Under the pieces are notes generated by a model. That model worked only from the letters and a program-made list of their open reading frames with translations, was not told the origin of the DNA and did no database searches. DNA of 64,000 nucleotides from Parvibaculum sp. (GTDB lineage Bacteria > Pseudomonadota > Alphaproteobacteria > Parvibaculales > Parvibaculaceae). Of the stretch, positions 1 to 8,684 are shown piece after piece. How positions within the stretch are numbered: position 1 is the stretch's first letter; each line of letters opens with the position of its first letter. Both the position numbers and the translations under genes were made by a program. Where the stretch lies: the NCBI GenBank assembly GCA_017642695.1, contig JAEPQD010000002.1, positions 372,001 to 436,000 of the forward strand, read 5' to 3'.

Positions 1-634
1 CATCGAGCCGGGCGAGCGAGGCCTTCACCTCCGCCAGCGTGCGCGCATCGGCCGCCGCGTCGTCCTCCAGGTCCCGGTCGGCGGGATAGGGCTCAAGTAC
101 CTGTACCGCCTCGCCTTTCGACGGTTCCAGGGGCGGCGCCGGGACGCGGGCGGGCTGTTCTGTCCGGGCGGTCTCGTCGTGCCGCGCCTCGTTCGTGATC
201 GCCGTCTCGAGACCATCGAGCGCGCGCCGCACCGCCGCCAGCCGTTCCGCGCGCTCCGTGGCGGCGCTTTCGATGTCGCCGCGCAGCGTCGAGAGTTCGG
301 CCTTGAGCCGCTTCACCTCGTTCGCCAGGTCCTTGTTTTCACTGGCAAGTTTCGCATTCGCGTTGGCCAGTTCCTCGTTTGCGCCGGCGAATTCCCGGTG
401 CTCGGCGCGCAGCGTTTCGAGCTCGGCCTGCAGCGGCGCCCGCTCGCGCTCCTGCCGGCTCAGCAGCTCGTCCATTTCCCTGGTTTTGGCCGCTTTTTCG
501 GCTTCGTCCCCGTCGCCGGCCAGCTGCAGCGTCGTCACCCTCACGGCCCGGCGCCAGACGAACTGCGCCGCGATGATCGCGAACAGCGTCGCAACCAGAA
601 AGCCAAGCGCCATCAGCATCAGGCTCTCGATCAT
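1..634 (-). CDS. Membrane-anchored coiled-coil protein, 3' end outside the window
   Basis: Open minus-strand frame that starts at an ATG (634-632) and runs unbroken to the window edge, giving at least 211 residues. Residues about 5-25 form one hydrophobic segment (MLMALGFLVATLFAIIAAQF), so the protein is probably anchored in the inner membrane. Residues about 45-140 are a long charged stretch rich in Glu, Arg, Ala and Leu that reads as a coiled coil; after that comes an acidic, proline-containing linker. The layout (one TM then coiled coil) resembles unnamed envelope or chromosome-tethering proteins, but I recognise no family. The gene lies about 100 bases downstream of eipA on the same strand and may be co-transcribed. 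The C-terminus is not visible, so no function is proposed. Confidence 0.72.
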   Translation of the reverse strand, partial: MIESLMLMALGFLVATLFAIIAAQFVWRRAVRVTTLQLAGDGDEAEKAAKTREMDELLSRQERERAPLQAELETLRAEHREFAGANEELANANAKLASENKDLANEVKRLKAELSTLRGDIESAATERAERLAAVRRALDGLETAITNEARHDETARTEQPARVPAPPLEPSKGEAVQVLEPYPADRDLEDDAAADARTLAEVKASLARLD

Positions 635-693
635 GGGGTCCCCGCACCGTTCAGAAGCTGCGCCAGACTGCCAGAAAAGGCGCTGACCTTCCA

Positions 694-714
694 CCGCGCG
701 GCGGGGCCGCGCGG
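694..714. other. GC-rich hairpin between two minus-strand genes
   Basis: Perfect 8-bp inverted repeat CCGCGCGG / CCGCGCGG with a 5-nt loop, lying between the eipA stop and the start of the truncated gene. A T-run follows only on the plus strand, where no gene needs a terminator, so a role as attenuator or mRNA-end structure is only a guess. Confidence 0.3.
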
Positions 715-734
715 GCTTTTCGGCGAGGGCTGCG

Positions 735-1349
735 TCAGAACGGCAACCATTCCCGCGACTTCGTGTATTTCAGGTAGCCGACCGAGGCGCCGAGCCGGAG
801 GCCGACGCCGGAGCGCATCGGCGCCAGCACCACATCGTCGCGCTGCTGGTAGTTGATGCCGATACCGCCCACCAGATAGGCGCTGCCTTCCACGCCCGGA
901 TAGCGGCGATAGATCGTCTCGCCGTCCGGCAGGTTGTAGACCAGCGTGAAGACCTTGACCGCGTTGCCGCCGAAATCCCATCCGGCGCTCGGGCCCTGCC
1001 AGAAGACCTTCTTGCGCGTGCCCTCCTTCATCACCAGTTCGCCCTGCCCATAGCGCAGGCCAACAACGAAGGCGCCGCTTGCCTCCTCGCCCTTGATATA
1101 GGCGTTGGGTTCGCCGTATTCCTCGAAAATGCTGTGAACGGCATCCGCCAGCCCTTCCGAAACGGCACCGAAGAAATCGCCTGCTTCCTTGACGATTTCG
1201 TCTTCCTTGTAGGTGTCGCCGGATTGCCCGTTCGACTGGGCCATGGCAGGGGCAGCGGCAAAGGTCAGCATCGCAAGCGCCGCGAAGGCCCATGCGGCCC
1301 CGCGCATTGCATTGAATTTATCCCCTGTCCGGATATTCGTGCCCATCAT
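735..1349 (-). CDS. eipA: EipA-like DUF1134 envelope protein
   Basis: Secreted protein of the DUF1134 family, whose Brucella and Caulobacter members (EipA) are periplasmic and needed for envelope integrity. I start it at the ATG at 1349, which has a GAAGG-type ribosome site just upstream; the frame could start earlier at 1400. The N-terminus has a hydrophobic signal (WAFAALAMLTFAAAPAMA) ending in an AMA cleavage site. The rest has the family's Gly- and aromatic-rich small barrel, with segments such as GLRYGQGEL, SAGWDFGGNAVKVFTLVYN and GIGINYQ. Length (about 204 residues) is normal. It is divergent from ydbH, separated by about 145 bases. Family assignment is from recognition of conserved blocks; the envelope role is from the literature on the family. 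Confidence 0.85.
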   Translation of the reverse strand: MMGTNIRTGDKFNAMRGAAWAFAALAMLTFAAAPAMAQSNGQSGDTYKEDEIVKEAGDFFGAVSEGLADAVHSIFEEYGEPNAYIKGEEASGAFVVGLRYGQGELVMKEGTRKKVFWQGPSAGWDFGGNAVKVFTLVYNLPDGETIYRRYPGVEGSAYLVGGIGINYQQRDDVVLAPMRSGVGLRLGASVGYLKYTKSREWLPF

Positions 1350-1493
1350 GCCTTCGTTCCTTCTGGTAGCTGCGCGGATGCGCCATCGAATCGCCGCCAA
1401 TCGGTGTCAAAGTCTATAGTAGAATCACAACGATCGAGGCACGGCCATAGTGACGGGACAGCATGGCGAAACGGTGACCGGAAGAGGGCAGCG

Positions 1494-3626
1494 ATGCTGG
1501 TCCGGCGAAAGGATTCTGGGCGCGTGCTGAAATCCTGGAAGGGCCGAATTCTACTCTTCTTCTGCGCTTTCCTGCTGCTGGCGGGCGGAGCGGCCGTCTA
1601 TGTCTGGCAGCAGCGCGCGCCTCTCGCGGAAGAGATGATTGGACGCGTGCTGGCGGAGCGCGGGATCGCGCCCGTTTCCTTTCGTGTTTCGTTCATCGGG
1701 CTGCGGAGCATCACTCTCACGGACATCGTTATCGGTCCCGAGTCGTCACCGGATTTGGCTGCCGACAAGGTGGTGGTCTCCTATTCGCTCGGCGAACTCC
1801 TGTCGGGCAATGTGCAATCCATCAGCGTCGGCGAGGCGCGCGCCCGCGTTCGTTTTTCCGGGGAGGGCATCTCAATCGGTGCGCTCGACCCGCTGCTCGA
1901 AGGTGAAGGCGGTGGCGGTCCGCTCCGGTTGCCCTTGATCGATGTCGAACACGTTGTCATCGACGTGGAGACGCCACGCGGAAATGCCGTTCTGGCGGGG
2001 CCGGCGACCGTTCGTCCCGCTGAGACAGCGCTCGCAATCTCGTCCGATGGCGTTCAGATCAGTGAGCTGGGATCTCAACCGCGCTTCGCACCGCTTCTTG
2101 CGGTTGGTCAGGTTCGGCTGAACGAAACGGATATTGAAGTCGATGCTGATCTTTCGAGCTTGATCGAGGGATCGGATGATGTGTCCCTGTTACACATCGA
2201 AGGGCGCTACGACGCGAAAGCCCGAAAAGGAACCGCGGAAGCAAAGGGCGCGCTCTCGTTTTCCGGTGAGGGTGTCACTCCCGCGCGGCTTCTTCCGGTT
2301 CTGAAGCCGCTCTACCTCGATGTCGAGGGCGATGTCGACTACGCGGCGAGCGTGGAGATCGACGACGGAAATGTTCGCGTACTGGCTGATGCAACGGCGC
2401 GGGGCTTGTCGTTGCGGCAGACCGCCGCCGGCTCCGTGTCCTTCACAGGCGACGTGCGTTTCTCGAAAACATTCGGTGATGCCGCGACGCCCTACCGGCT
2501 GGAACTGGTCGAGGTCAAGGCGACGGACCTCGCGCGGCCCGAGCGTTTTGCACCCGTGACGCTCGAAGGGCCCGCCGTCATGGACGGTTCGCTGATCGAG
2601 GCCGACCTTGTCGTTCGCAGCGCCCTGCCTGCGATTCGGGGAGCGCGGCTGGCCGATATCGATGCCAGCTACGATCGTACAGCCGGCAAGGGGCGCGTTC
2701 ACGCAAACGCATCAATTGCCTTCAAGCCGGACAAGCTCGAACTGCAAACGATCCTGCCGGTGCTGAAAGGCGTTGTGACGCGCATGAAGGGGGAGGCCAC
2801 CTATTCGGCGGAAGCGAGGCTCGACGAGGGAAATCTCGCGACCTGGGGCACCGCGACGCTCGACAATGTTGGTTTTGTTGCGTCAGCTGCGACCGTAGAA
2901 GGCGTAAATGGAACCGTACGGTTCTCGAGTCTTTTTCCTCCGCGGACAAACGGGGTGCAGGTGCTCTCCGTGCGAGTGCTCGAAGCGGGCGTCCCTCTGG
3001 AGAATGGCAAGATCGCGTTCGAATTTGGACGTGATGGTCTGAAGATTGTCGATGCCTCGTGGCCTTTCGCCGATGGCAAGCTGGTGCTCGTTTCGTCAGG
3101 GCGGGCCGTGACCGCTTCGAATGCCGAGTTCATGCTTACCGTCGACAACGTGGACCTTGCAACGCTGCTCGAGATTGTCGACGTCCCTGGTCTCCGGGCG
3201 ACAGGGCATATCGGGGGCAGCGTGCCGATCGCCATTCGCAACGGCGACCCCGTTCTGCTGGATGGTGCTATTGCCGCGAAGGAAGAGGGCATCATCGTCT
3301 ATCGAGGTGGTGCGGCCGATGCAGCCTCGACGGAGCAGACAAAACTGCTGACGGATGCATTGCAGAACTTTCATTATACGGAACTCGAGGGCGGGCTTTC
3401 AGGCAATGCCAATGGCAACGTTACGCTTCGCCTCAATCTCCGCGGCGCCAATCCCGACCTCTATGATGGATATCCCTTTGCGATCAACGTGAAACTCGAA
3501 GGATCGCTTGCGGACATACTCCGGCGTGGTACCGTTGGATTCAGGCCGCTCGAACTCATCAAAGAGCAATCGAATTCGGTCTCGCCGCCTGCCGCTGACG
3601 AGACGGAACCCGGAACGGAACCATGA
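1494..3626 (+). CDS. ydbH: YdbH-family AsmA-like inter-membrane lipid transport protein
   Basis: A 710-residue protein with a single N-terminal membrane segment (about residues 18-38) followed by a long periplasmic beta-rich region. This is the layout of AsmA-like bridge proteins (TamB, YhdP, YdbH), which carry phospholipid between the inner and outer membranes. The start at 1494 has a GAGGG site 7 bases upstream; an upstream extension of the same frame would overlap eipA and is not credible. The C-terminal part (segments such as GLRATGHIGGSVPIAI and TELEGGLSGNANGNVTLRL) fits the YdbH domain. Its stop overlaps the ynbE start as ATGA, and ydbL follows, the same gene order as E. coli ydbH-ynbE-ydbL. 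That synteny strengthens the call. Confidence 0.85.
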   Translation: MLVRRKDSGRVLKSWKGRILLFFCAFLLLAGGAAVYVWQQRAPLAEEMIGRVLAERGIAPVSFRVSFIGLRSITLTDIVIGPESSPDLAADKVVVSYSLGELLSGNVQSISVGEARARVRFSGEGISIGALDPLLEGEGGGGPLRLPLIDVEHVVIDVETPRGNAVLAGPATVRPAETALAISSDGVQISELGSQPRFAPLLAVGQVRLNETDIEVDADLSSLIEGSDDVSLLHIEGRYDAKARKGTAEAKGALSFSGEGVTPARLLPVLKPLYLDVEGDVDYAASVEIDDGNVRVLADATARGLSLRQTAAGSVSFTGDVRFSKTFGDAATPYRLELVEVKATDLARPERFAPVTLEGPAVMDGSLIEADLVVRSALPAIRGARLADIDASYDRTAGKGRVHANASIAFKPDKLELQTILPVLKGVVTRMKGEATYSAEARLDEGNLATWGTATLDNVGFVASAATVEGVNGTVRFSSLFPPRTNGVQVLSVRVLEAGVPLENGKIAFEFGRDGLKIVDASWPFADGKLVLVSSGRAVTASNAEFMLTVDNVDLATLLEIVDVPGLRATGHIGGSVPIAIRNGDPVLLDGAIAAKEEGIIVYRGGAADAASTEQTKLLTDALQNFHYTELEGGLSGNANGNVTLRLNLRGANPDLYDGYPFAINVKLEGSLADILRRGTVGFRPLELIKEQSNSVSPPAADETEPGTEP

Positions 3627-3868
3627 GCTTGCAAACTACGAACCTGTGTCGAATGAAGGCCGGGACCGGAAGTATCGCAACAACCGCCACACTGGTGGTG
3701 CTTGCCGGCCTTGTGCTGGTTCTGGGTGCGTGCAATCCGACGGTCAAGATCGAGGCGCCGGACAAGCCCATCGAAATCAATCTGAACGTCAAGATCGAGC
3801 AGGAAGTCAGGGTCAAGGTCGACCGTGATCTCGACGAACTGCTTGCCGAGAACCCGGACCTGTTCTGA
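3623..3868 (+). CDS. ynbE: YnbE-like outer-membrane lipoprotein
   Basis: Small 81-residue lipoprotein. The signal sequence ends in a clear lipobox LGAC with Cys37 as the lipidated residue. The mature part is only about 44 residues and contains PTVKIEAPDKPIEINLNVKI, which matches the conserved core of YnbE. In E. coli, YnbE is an outer-membrane lipoprotein that completes the YdbH bridge. The start codon overlaps the ydbH stop (ATGA), implying translational coupling; an internal Met at residue 11 is an alternative start that would give a more usual signal-peptide length. The next gene, ydbL, begins 13 bases after the stop. Confidence 0.85.
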   Translation: MSLQTTNLCRMKAGTGSIATTATLVVLAGLVLVLGACNPTVKIEAPDKPIEINLNVKIEQEVRVKVDRDLDELLAENPDLF

Positions 3869-3881
3869 GGAGGAAACGGAC

Positions 3882-4232
3882 ATGCGCATCACGAATAGGA
3901 CCCGTCTTCCCCTGCTGGTGTTTTTCCTCTCGCTTCTCTTTGCGGCACCCGCCTTCGCTGTCGACCTCGATTCCGCGAAAGCACAGGGGCTCGTGGGTGA
4001 GAAGCTCAGCGGTTATGTGGGGATCGTGACAAAGGCACCGAGCCCCGAACTCAAGGCCATGGTCGACGAGATCAATCTGCGTCGCCGGGCCTCCTATCAG
4101 GAGATCGCGAGCAAGACGGCCGGGGCGAGCCTCAATGCCGTCGAGAAGCTCGCCGCTGAGAAGCTCATCAAGAAGACGCCCTCCGGCCAGTATGTCGAGA
4201 AGGCGCCCGGACAGTGGATCAAGAAGCCCTGA
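3882..4232 (+). CDS. ydbL: YdbL-like DUF1318 periplasmic protein
   Basis: Periplasmic protein of 116 residues with a cleavable signal peptide (predicted cut after AFA, residue 26). The mature domain carries the DUF1318 features: AKAQGLVGEKLSGYVGIV near the start and SLNAVEKLAAEKLIKKTPSGQY near the end. In E. coli YdbL acts with YdbH and YnbE and is thought to help form the bridge. The start at 3882 has an excellent GAGGAGGAAA site; the longer frame from 3825 overlaps ynbE without one. It is the last gene of the operon. Confidence 0.85.
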   Translation: MRITNRTRLPLLVFFLSLLFAAPAFAVDLDSAKAQGLVGEKLSGYVGIVTKAPSPELKAMVDEINLRRRASYQEIASKTAGASLNAVEKLAAEKLIKKTPSGQYVEKAPGQWIKKP

Positions 4233-4550
4233 CCTGCCTCATTCCGGCACAGGCCGACCCGTTTTGAAGACGGAGAGGCGCGGCTCCGTATCTCTCTGAC
4301 GCATAGACATCAGTGTTTGCATGCCTGCCGGCCGCAAGCGGTGCGGCATACGCCTTGCAAACTACATGTCCGACAAGCTTTTCCGCCTGCAGTTATGCTC
4401 GCGTGGCGGAGCCGGCGCGAACCTCCGACGGTCGGGGGGCCAGTTCGCGGTTTGCGCCGGCCAGCTTGATCTTCTCCGACGGCCTCGACAGCACCGGACC
4501 CCGGATCGGCAATTGCCGGTCCGGGGATCAGGGGATGCCGTGCCCGTTGA
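4233..4550. other. Non-coding stretch between convergent ydbL and cysQ
   Basis: About 318 bases with no convincing open frame on either strand. The only structure I see is the palindrome listed separately at 4499-4526, next to the cysQ stop codon. Confidence 0.6.
4499..4526. terminator. Near-perfect 28-bp palindrome, candidate bidirectional terminator
   Basis: The sequence reads as a 28-nt palindrome with a GGCAATTGCC centre. Only one pair departs from Watson-Crick, and it is a G-U in RNA. It sits 25 bases beyond the cysQ stop codon and between convergent genes, the place for a shared transcription end. It lacks a T-run, so termination is an inference; a dispersed palindromic repeat is the other option. 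Confidence 0.45.
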
Positions 4551-5432
4551 TCAGGAAATGGCGCCGCGTGCGACGAAATAGGGGTTATCGAGTCCGCGTT
4601 CCGTCTTGCCGTAAAGGAGCGGTGTACCGTCAAGCTGGGTCACGCTGCCGCCCGCTGCCGCAAGAACGGCATGTCCAGCGGCCGTATCCCATTCCATCGT
4701 GCGGCCATGACGGGGATAAAGGTCGGCTTCGCCCGCAGCGATCAGGCAGAATTTGAGCGAGGAACCGGCCGCCAGAAATTCCTTCACCTTGTAGAGGTTG
4801 AGGTATTCGTCGGTCTTCGTATCCCGATGGGTCCGGCTCGCGATCACGATCAGGCCGTCGGCGTCAGGTTTGCGTGCTGCGATGGCGCGTGCCTTGCCTT
4901 CGCTGTCACCTTCCTTGCTCGCAGTCACCGTTTCCTCGAACGCTTTTCCCGAGCCATAACCGAAGAACATGCGTTCCTTCGCCGGAGCGTAGACCACTCC
5001 CGCAACGGGCTGCCGATGTTCGACGAGGGCGATATTCACGGTGAATTCGCCATTCTTGTTGATGAACTCCTTGGTGCCGTCGAGAGGGTCGACGAGAAAG
5101 AAGCAATCGCCGAATTCGGGCACATGACCACCTGCCGCCGCCTCTTCCGAGACGACCGGAATGTCCGGTGCGACTGCGAGGAGGCCTGCAAGGATGATTG
5201 CTTCCGCGTCCCGGTCGGCTGCCGTGACGGGACTGTTGTCCTCCTTGTGGATGACCTCAAAATCGGTGTGGTAGTGGTCCATAATGGCGGCGCCGGCCTG
5301 CAGGGCAATACGGCGGAGCTCCCGGGTCAGGCCCGCTTTGTCGGAAATCGTCAAATCTTCAATCCCTGGCAAATTTCTGTGCGGCAGCGACACGGCGGAG
5401 ACCGTAGTCAACCTCTCGGAGGAAAAGTCCAT
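4551..5432 (-). CDS. cysQ: 3'(2'),5'-bisphosphate nucleotidase (CysQ)
   Basis: Inositol-monophosphatase-superfamily phosphatase that hydrolyses 3'-phosphoadenosine 5'-phosphate, a by-product of sulfate assimilation, to AMP. Metal-binding motifs are visible: SEEAAAG near residue 95, DPLDGTKEF near residue 115 and WDTAAGHAVL near residue 240. The block GSSLKFCLIAAGEADLYPR is typical of CysQ rather than SuhB. The ATG at 5432 is used as the start. The first 30 or so residues are not conserved in the family, and a TTG about 26 codons further in is a possible alternative. It is convergent with ydbL and divergent from chpT. Confidence 0.88.
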   Translation of the reverse strand: MDFSSERLTTVSAVSLPHRNLPGIEDLTISDKAGLTRELRRIALQAGAAIMDHYHTDFEVIHKEDNSPVTAADRDAEAIILAGLLAVAPDIPVVSEEAAAGGHVPEFGDCFFLVDPLDGTKEFINKNGEFTVNIALVEHRQPVAGVVYAPAKERMFFGYGSGKAFEETVTASKEGDSEGKARAIAARKPDADGLIVIASRTHRDTKTDEYLNLYKVKEFLAAGSSLKFCLIAAGEADLYPRHGRTMEWDTAAGHAVLAAAGGSVTQLDGTPLLYGKTERGLDNPYFVARGAIS

Positions 5433-5520
5433 GACCGGCAAAGGCCGCCGGGGCTGGCATTGAGGGCGGTGCGATGGTATCAGGCTTTCTAGACTTTTAG
5501 GGGTTCTGGGGCAATTCGAT

Positions 5521-6183
5521 ATGAGCGAAACGACCGACGTCTCTGCGCTTGAGCTTGCCGCGCTGATGTGCAGCCGGGTCTGTCACGATGTGATCAGCCC
5601 CGTCGGTGCGATCACCAACGGGCTTGAAGTGCTGGCGGATGACGACGACCCGGAGATGCGGACCCACGCGATGGAGCTCATCACCAGGAGCGCCGCACAA
5701 GCCTCCGCCAAGCTTCAGTTTGCCCGGCTCTGTTTCGGCGCGGCCGGTTCCGCCGGTGCGGAACTCGATCTGCAGGATGCCAAGGCCGTTGCCGAGGGGC
5801 TAATGATGGGGGAGCGGGCGACGCTCGCATGGGATGCTCCCGTGGCGACGATTGGCAAGGACTATGTGAAGCTGCTGCTTAACATGATCCTGATCGGCAT
5901 GGCCGCTATTCCACGCGGCGGGGATGTGTCTGTGACGGTGGAGGGAGATCTCGCGAAGCCGACCCTGCGTGTTCTCTCCACAGGGCAGGCGGCGCGCATT
6001 CCCGAGGAGACGGCCAAGTTTCTCGGGGGGCGTGATCCTGACCGCTTTCTCGATGCGCGTGCGGCACAGCCTTATTTCACGGGACTTGTCGCTCGCTCTC
6101 TCGGCCTTGCGATCGATGCACGCATGGACGGAGAGAGCTTTGTTATCGAAGCCGCTTTCGCGAACGGCGGAGAGAGCATCTGA
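5521..6183 (+). CDS. chpT: Histidine phosphotransferase ChpT
   Basis: ChpT relays phosphate from the hybrid kinase CckA to CtrA and CpdR in the alphaproteobacterial cell-cycle circuit. The phosphorylated histidine is seen as His22 in the block RVCHDVISPVGAITNGLEVL, the dimerisation helix of the family. The rest resembles a degenerate histidine-kinase ATPase domain (segments KLLLNMILIGMAAIPRGG and FTGLVARSLGLAI). Length, 220 residues, is normal. It is convergent with ctrA, its own downstream target, with a shared terminator between them. Confidence 0.93.
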   Translation: MSETTDVSALELAALMCSRVCHDVISPVGAITNGLEVLADDDDPEMRTHAMELITRSAAQASAKLQFARLCFGAAGSAGAELDLQDAKAVAEGLMMGERATLAWDAPVATIGKDYVKLLLNMILIGMAAIPRGGDVSVTVEGDLAKPTLRVLSTGQAARIPEETAKFLGGRDPDRFLDARAAQPYFTGLVARSLGLAIDARMDGESFVIEAAFANGGESI

Positions 6184-6210
6184 TATCCGTCAAATGCAGC
6201 AGGCTCAAAC

Positions 6211-6241
6211 AAAAAAGGGCGTCGCAACGACGCCCTTTTTC
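6211..6241. terminator. Bidirectional intrinsic terminator between chpT and ctrA
   Basis: A-tract, then an 8-bp GC-rich stem GGGCGTCG/CGACGCCC with a 3-nt CAA loop (6217-6235), then a T-tract. The A and T tracts flank the stem symmetrically, so it should stop transcripts from both convergent genes. Confidence 0.92.
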
Positions 6242-6260
6242 TTGTCTGTAGCCTCGCGGT

Positions 6261-6968
6261 TCAGGCTGAAGCCTTCGCAGGCATGCTTGCTTCCGAAGGA
6301 TCGCGCAACACGTAGCCGCGGCCCCACACCGTTTCGATGTAGTGGTCGCCGCCGGTCGATGCGGCGAGCTTCTTGCGGAGCTTGCAGATGAAGACGTCGA
6401 TGATCTTGAGCTCAGGCTCGTCCATGCCGCCATAGAGATGATTGAGGAACATTTCCTTGGTGAGCGTGGTGCCCTTGCGGAGCGAGAGAAGCTCCAGCAT
6501 CTGGTATTCCTTGCCGGTCAGGTGGACACGATTGCCCTCTACCTCGACTGTCTTGGTATCGAGATTGACGGTGAGCTTGCCCGTGTTGATGACCGACTGG
6601 GAATGGCCTTTGGAGCGGCGGACGACGGCGTGAATACGGGCGACGAGCTCATCCTTGTGGAAAGGCTTTGTCATGTAGTCGTCGGCGCCAAAGCCGAGGC
6701 CGCGCACCTTATTCTCGATGCCGGCAAGGCCGGAGAGAATGAGGATCGGGGTTGTGATCTTGCCGACGCGCAGAGACTTCAACACGTCGTATCCGCTCAT
6801 ATCCGGCAGATTCAGGTCAAGAAGAATGATGTCATAGTCATAGAGTTTGCCGAGGTCGACACCCTCTTCGCCAAGGTCGGTCGTGTACACATTGAAACCA
6901 TCCGACTTGAGCATCAACTCGATGCTCTGCGCGGTCGCGCTGTCGTCTTCGATGAGCAGAACTCGCAT
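6261..6968 (-). CDS. ctrA: Cell-cycle master response regulator CtrA
   Basis: OmpR-type response regulator that controls flagellar, division and replication genes in alphaproteobacteria. The receiver domain (residues 1-115) has the acidic pocket EDD at 7-9, phospho-acceptor Asp51 in [13 protein letters not shown] and Lys in MTKPF. The winged-helix DNA-binding domain follows (about 125-225), with [19 protein letters not shown] and [12 protein letters not shown]. Length is 235 residues, close to Caulobacter CtrA. The C-terminus ends in KASA; in Caulobacter the last two alanines are the ClpXP signal, so here the tag is slightly different. A GAGAGGGGGA ribosome site precedes the ATG. Confidence 0.97.
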   Translation of the reverse strand: MRVLLIEDDSATAQSIELMLKSDGFNVYTTDLGEEGVDLGKLYDYDIILLDLNLPDMSGYDVLKSLRVGKITTPILILSGLAGIENKVRGLGFGADDYMTKPFHKDELVARIHAVVRRSKGHSQSVINTGKLTVNLDTKTVEVEGNRVHLTGKEYQMLELLSLRKGTTLTKEMFLNHLYGGMDEPELKIIDVFICKLRKKLAASTGGDHYIETVWGRGYVLRDPSEASMPAKASA

Positions 6969-7346
6969 TGGTCCCCCTCTCGGCGATTCTGGGAATTCAA
7001 CCGCCGATGGCTTGGTTAATCCATGTTTTGGACCTTAGGGCGATTTGGTTAACAAAGGTTAATCAGAATGAAAAAAATTCAGAAAAATTTACAGGTCGTA
7101 TTCCAAGCCCTTGGTGCGACTCGGTTTTTTGATTCCGCGGCGTTGCTATCTACCGGTTCCATGGCGAGAAAGCCCGTCCTGCATGTTCTGAACATCTCCA
7201 GAATGGCACCTATCCGACATTGTCAGGGTTTACGCCGTCTTAAAGTCTTGGAGGCATGATCCCCGGAGGAAGAAGACGGAGGTCTTTCTTCCGCATAATC
7301 CGGCTTTCGGCGGATCGATCCGCCAGAAGAGGGAGCCTCGGGGTCA
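6969..7346. promoter_or_regulatory. ctrA/fliI divergent control region
   Basis: 378 bases between divergent ctrA and fliI. On the minus strand it contains three TTAACC half-sites of CtrA type (plus-strand GGTTAA at 7014-7019, 7047-7052 and 7057-7062). The last two are 4 bases apart, giving TTAA-N6-TTAA rather than the usual N7. There are also three GANTC sites (6984, 7118, 7131), the target of the CcrM methylase. This fits CtrA autoregulation, but site function is inferred. The open frame at 7068-7259 has no ribosome site and is not called a gene. Confidence 0.55.
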
Positions 7347-8684
7347 GTGCAGGCATTGTTGGCAGAAATAGGCGCGCTCGCCGAGGTAAGGCACTATGGG
7401 CGCGTCGTGAGCATACAGGGTTTGACGGTCGAAGTGGCCGGACCGCTTCACGCCATGGGCGTGGGGAGTCGGCTTGCCGTGTCGAACCGTGCTGGCGAGG
7501 AAGTTATCTGCGAGGTCGTGGGCTTCCGCGACAACCGTGCGCTGTGCCTTCCGTTCGGTTCTCTTTCGGGTATCGGCGTGGGTTGCAAGGCGGTCCTTTC
7601 TTCCGAAGAGCCTCACATCTATCCATCGAGCGCCTGGCTGGGCCGCGTCGTCAATGCAATGGGCGAGCCCATAGACGGCAAGGGGCCGATCGCCCAGGGT
7701 GCCTCTCCTTATCCGTTCCGCAGCGCACCGCCACCGGCCCACACCCGCCAGCGCGTACGGGGCAAGGTCGACCTCGGGGTCAGGGCACTCAATACTTTCA
7801 CGACTGTCTGCCGTGGCCAGCGCATGGGTATTTTCGCTGGTTCGGGCGTCGGTAAATCCGTTCTGCTCTCCATGCTCGCACGCAATACGGCTTGCGACGT
7901 ATCCGTGATTGGCCTTATCGGCGAACGTGGCCGTGAAGTGCAGGAATTCATCGAAGACGATCTGGGCCCCGAGGGCCTTGCCCGCTCTGTCGTGGTTGTC
8001 GCAACGTCCGACGAACCCGCACTGATGCGCCGTCAGGCCGCCTATCTGACGCTCTCCCTGGCTGAATATTTCCGCGACCGCGACCAGAATGTTCTCTGCA
8101 TGATGGACAGCGTGACCCGCTTTGCCATTGCGCAACGTGAGATCGGCCTTTCGACCGGCGAGCCTCCGACAAGCAAGGGGTATACACCCACGGTTTTCGC
8201 CGAACTGCCGAAACTGCTGGAACGCGCCGGTCCGGGAACCGGCTCGGGGAGCATCACGGGGCTGTTTACGGTTCTGGTCGATGGCGACGATCACAATGAG
8301 CCGGTCGCCGACGCGGTCCGCTCGATCCTAGACGGACATATCGTCATGGAACGTGCAATCGCGGAGCGCGGACGCTATCCGGCGATCAACGTTCTGAAAT
8401 CGATTTCCCGCACAATGCCGGACTGCAACACGGCGGAGGAAAACGAGCTTATCCGCCGGGCCCGCGCGCTTCTCTCGACTTATGACGACATGGAGGAGCT
8501 TGTCAGACTTGGCGCCTACCGCCCGGGATCGGATCCGTTGGTCGATGAAGCAATTCACTACCAACCCGCGCTCGACGCGTTCCTCGCGCAGCGCAAGCAG
8601 GATGCAAGTAGCCTTGACGACGGGTACCGGGCTCTTGCAGAGATCCTGGATAACGGGCGGCAGTCTGATGAGGAGACAGAGTGA
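7347..8684 (+). CDS. fliI: Flagellum-specific ATPase FliI
   Basis: ATPase that energises or assists protein export through the flagellar type III secretion apparatus at the cytoplasmic face of the basal body. Walker A is GSGVGKS at about 165-171, Walker B lies in [13 protein letters not shown], and the GERGREV and [11 protein letters not shown] blocks typical of FliI are present. Length 445 is normal. The only available start is a GTG at 7347 with a weak ribosome site. fliJ follows and overlaps the stop, so the pair is co-translated. Confidence 0.95.
   Translation: MQALLAEIGALAEVRHYGRVVSIQGLTVEVAGPLHAMGVGSRLAVSNRAGEEVICEVVGFRDNRALCLPFGSLSGIGVGCKAVLSSEEPHIYPSSAWLGRVVNAMGEPIDGKGPIAQGASPYPFRSAPPPAHTRQRVRGKVDLGVRALNTFTTVCRGQRMGIFAGSGVGKSVLLSMLARNTACDVSVIGLIGERGREVQEFIEDDLGPEGLARSVVVVATSDEPALMRRQAAYLTLSLAEYFRDRDQNVLCMMDSVTRFAIAQREIGLSTGEPPTSKGYTPTVFAELPKLLERAGPGTGSGSITGLFTVLVDGDDHNEPVADAVRSILDGHIVMERAIAERGRYPAINVLKSISRTMPDCNTAEENELIRRARALLSTYDDMEELVRLGAYRPGSDPLVDEAIHYQPALDAFLAQRKQDASSLDDGYRALAEILDNGRQSDEETE

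Noticed and set aside
7068-7259. 63-codon frame beginning MKKIQKNLQ in the ctrA/fliI region
   Set aside because: No ribosome site, it lies over CtrA half-sites and promoter-like sequence, and codes no signal peptide or known motif.
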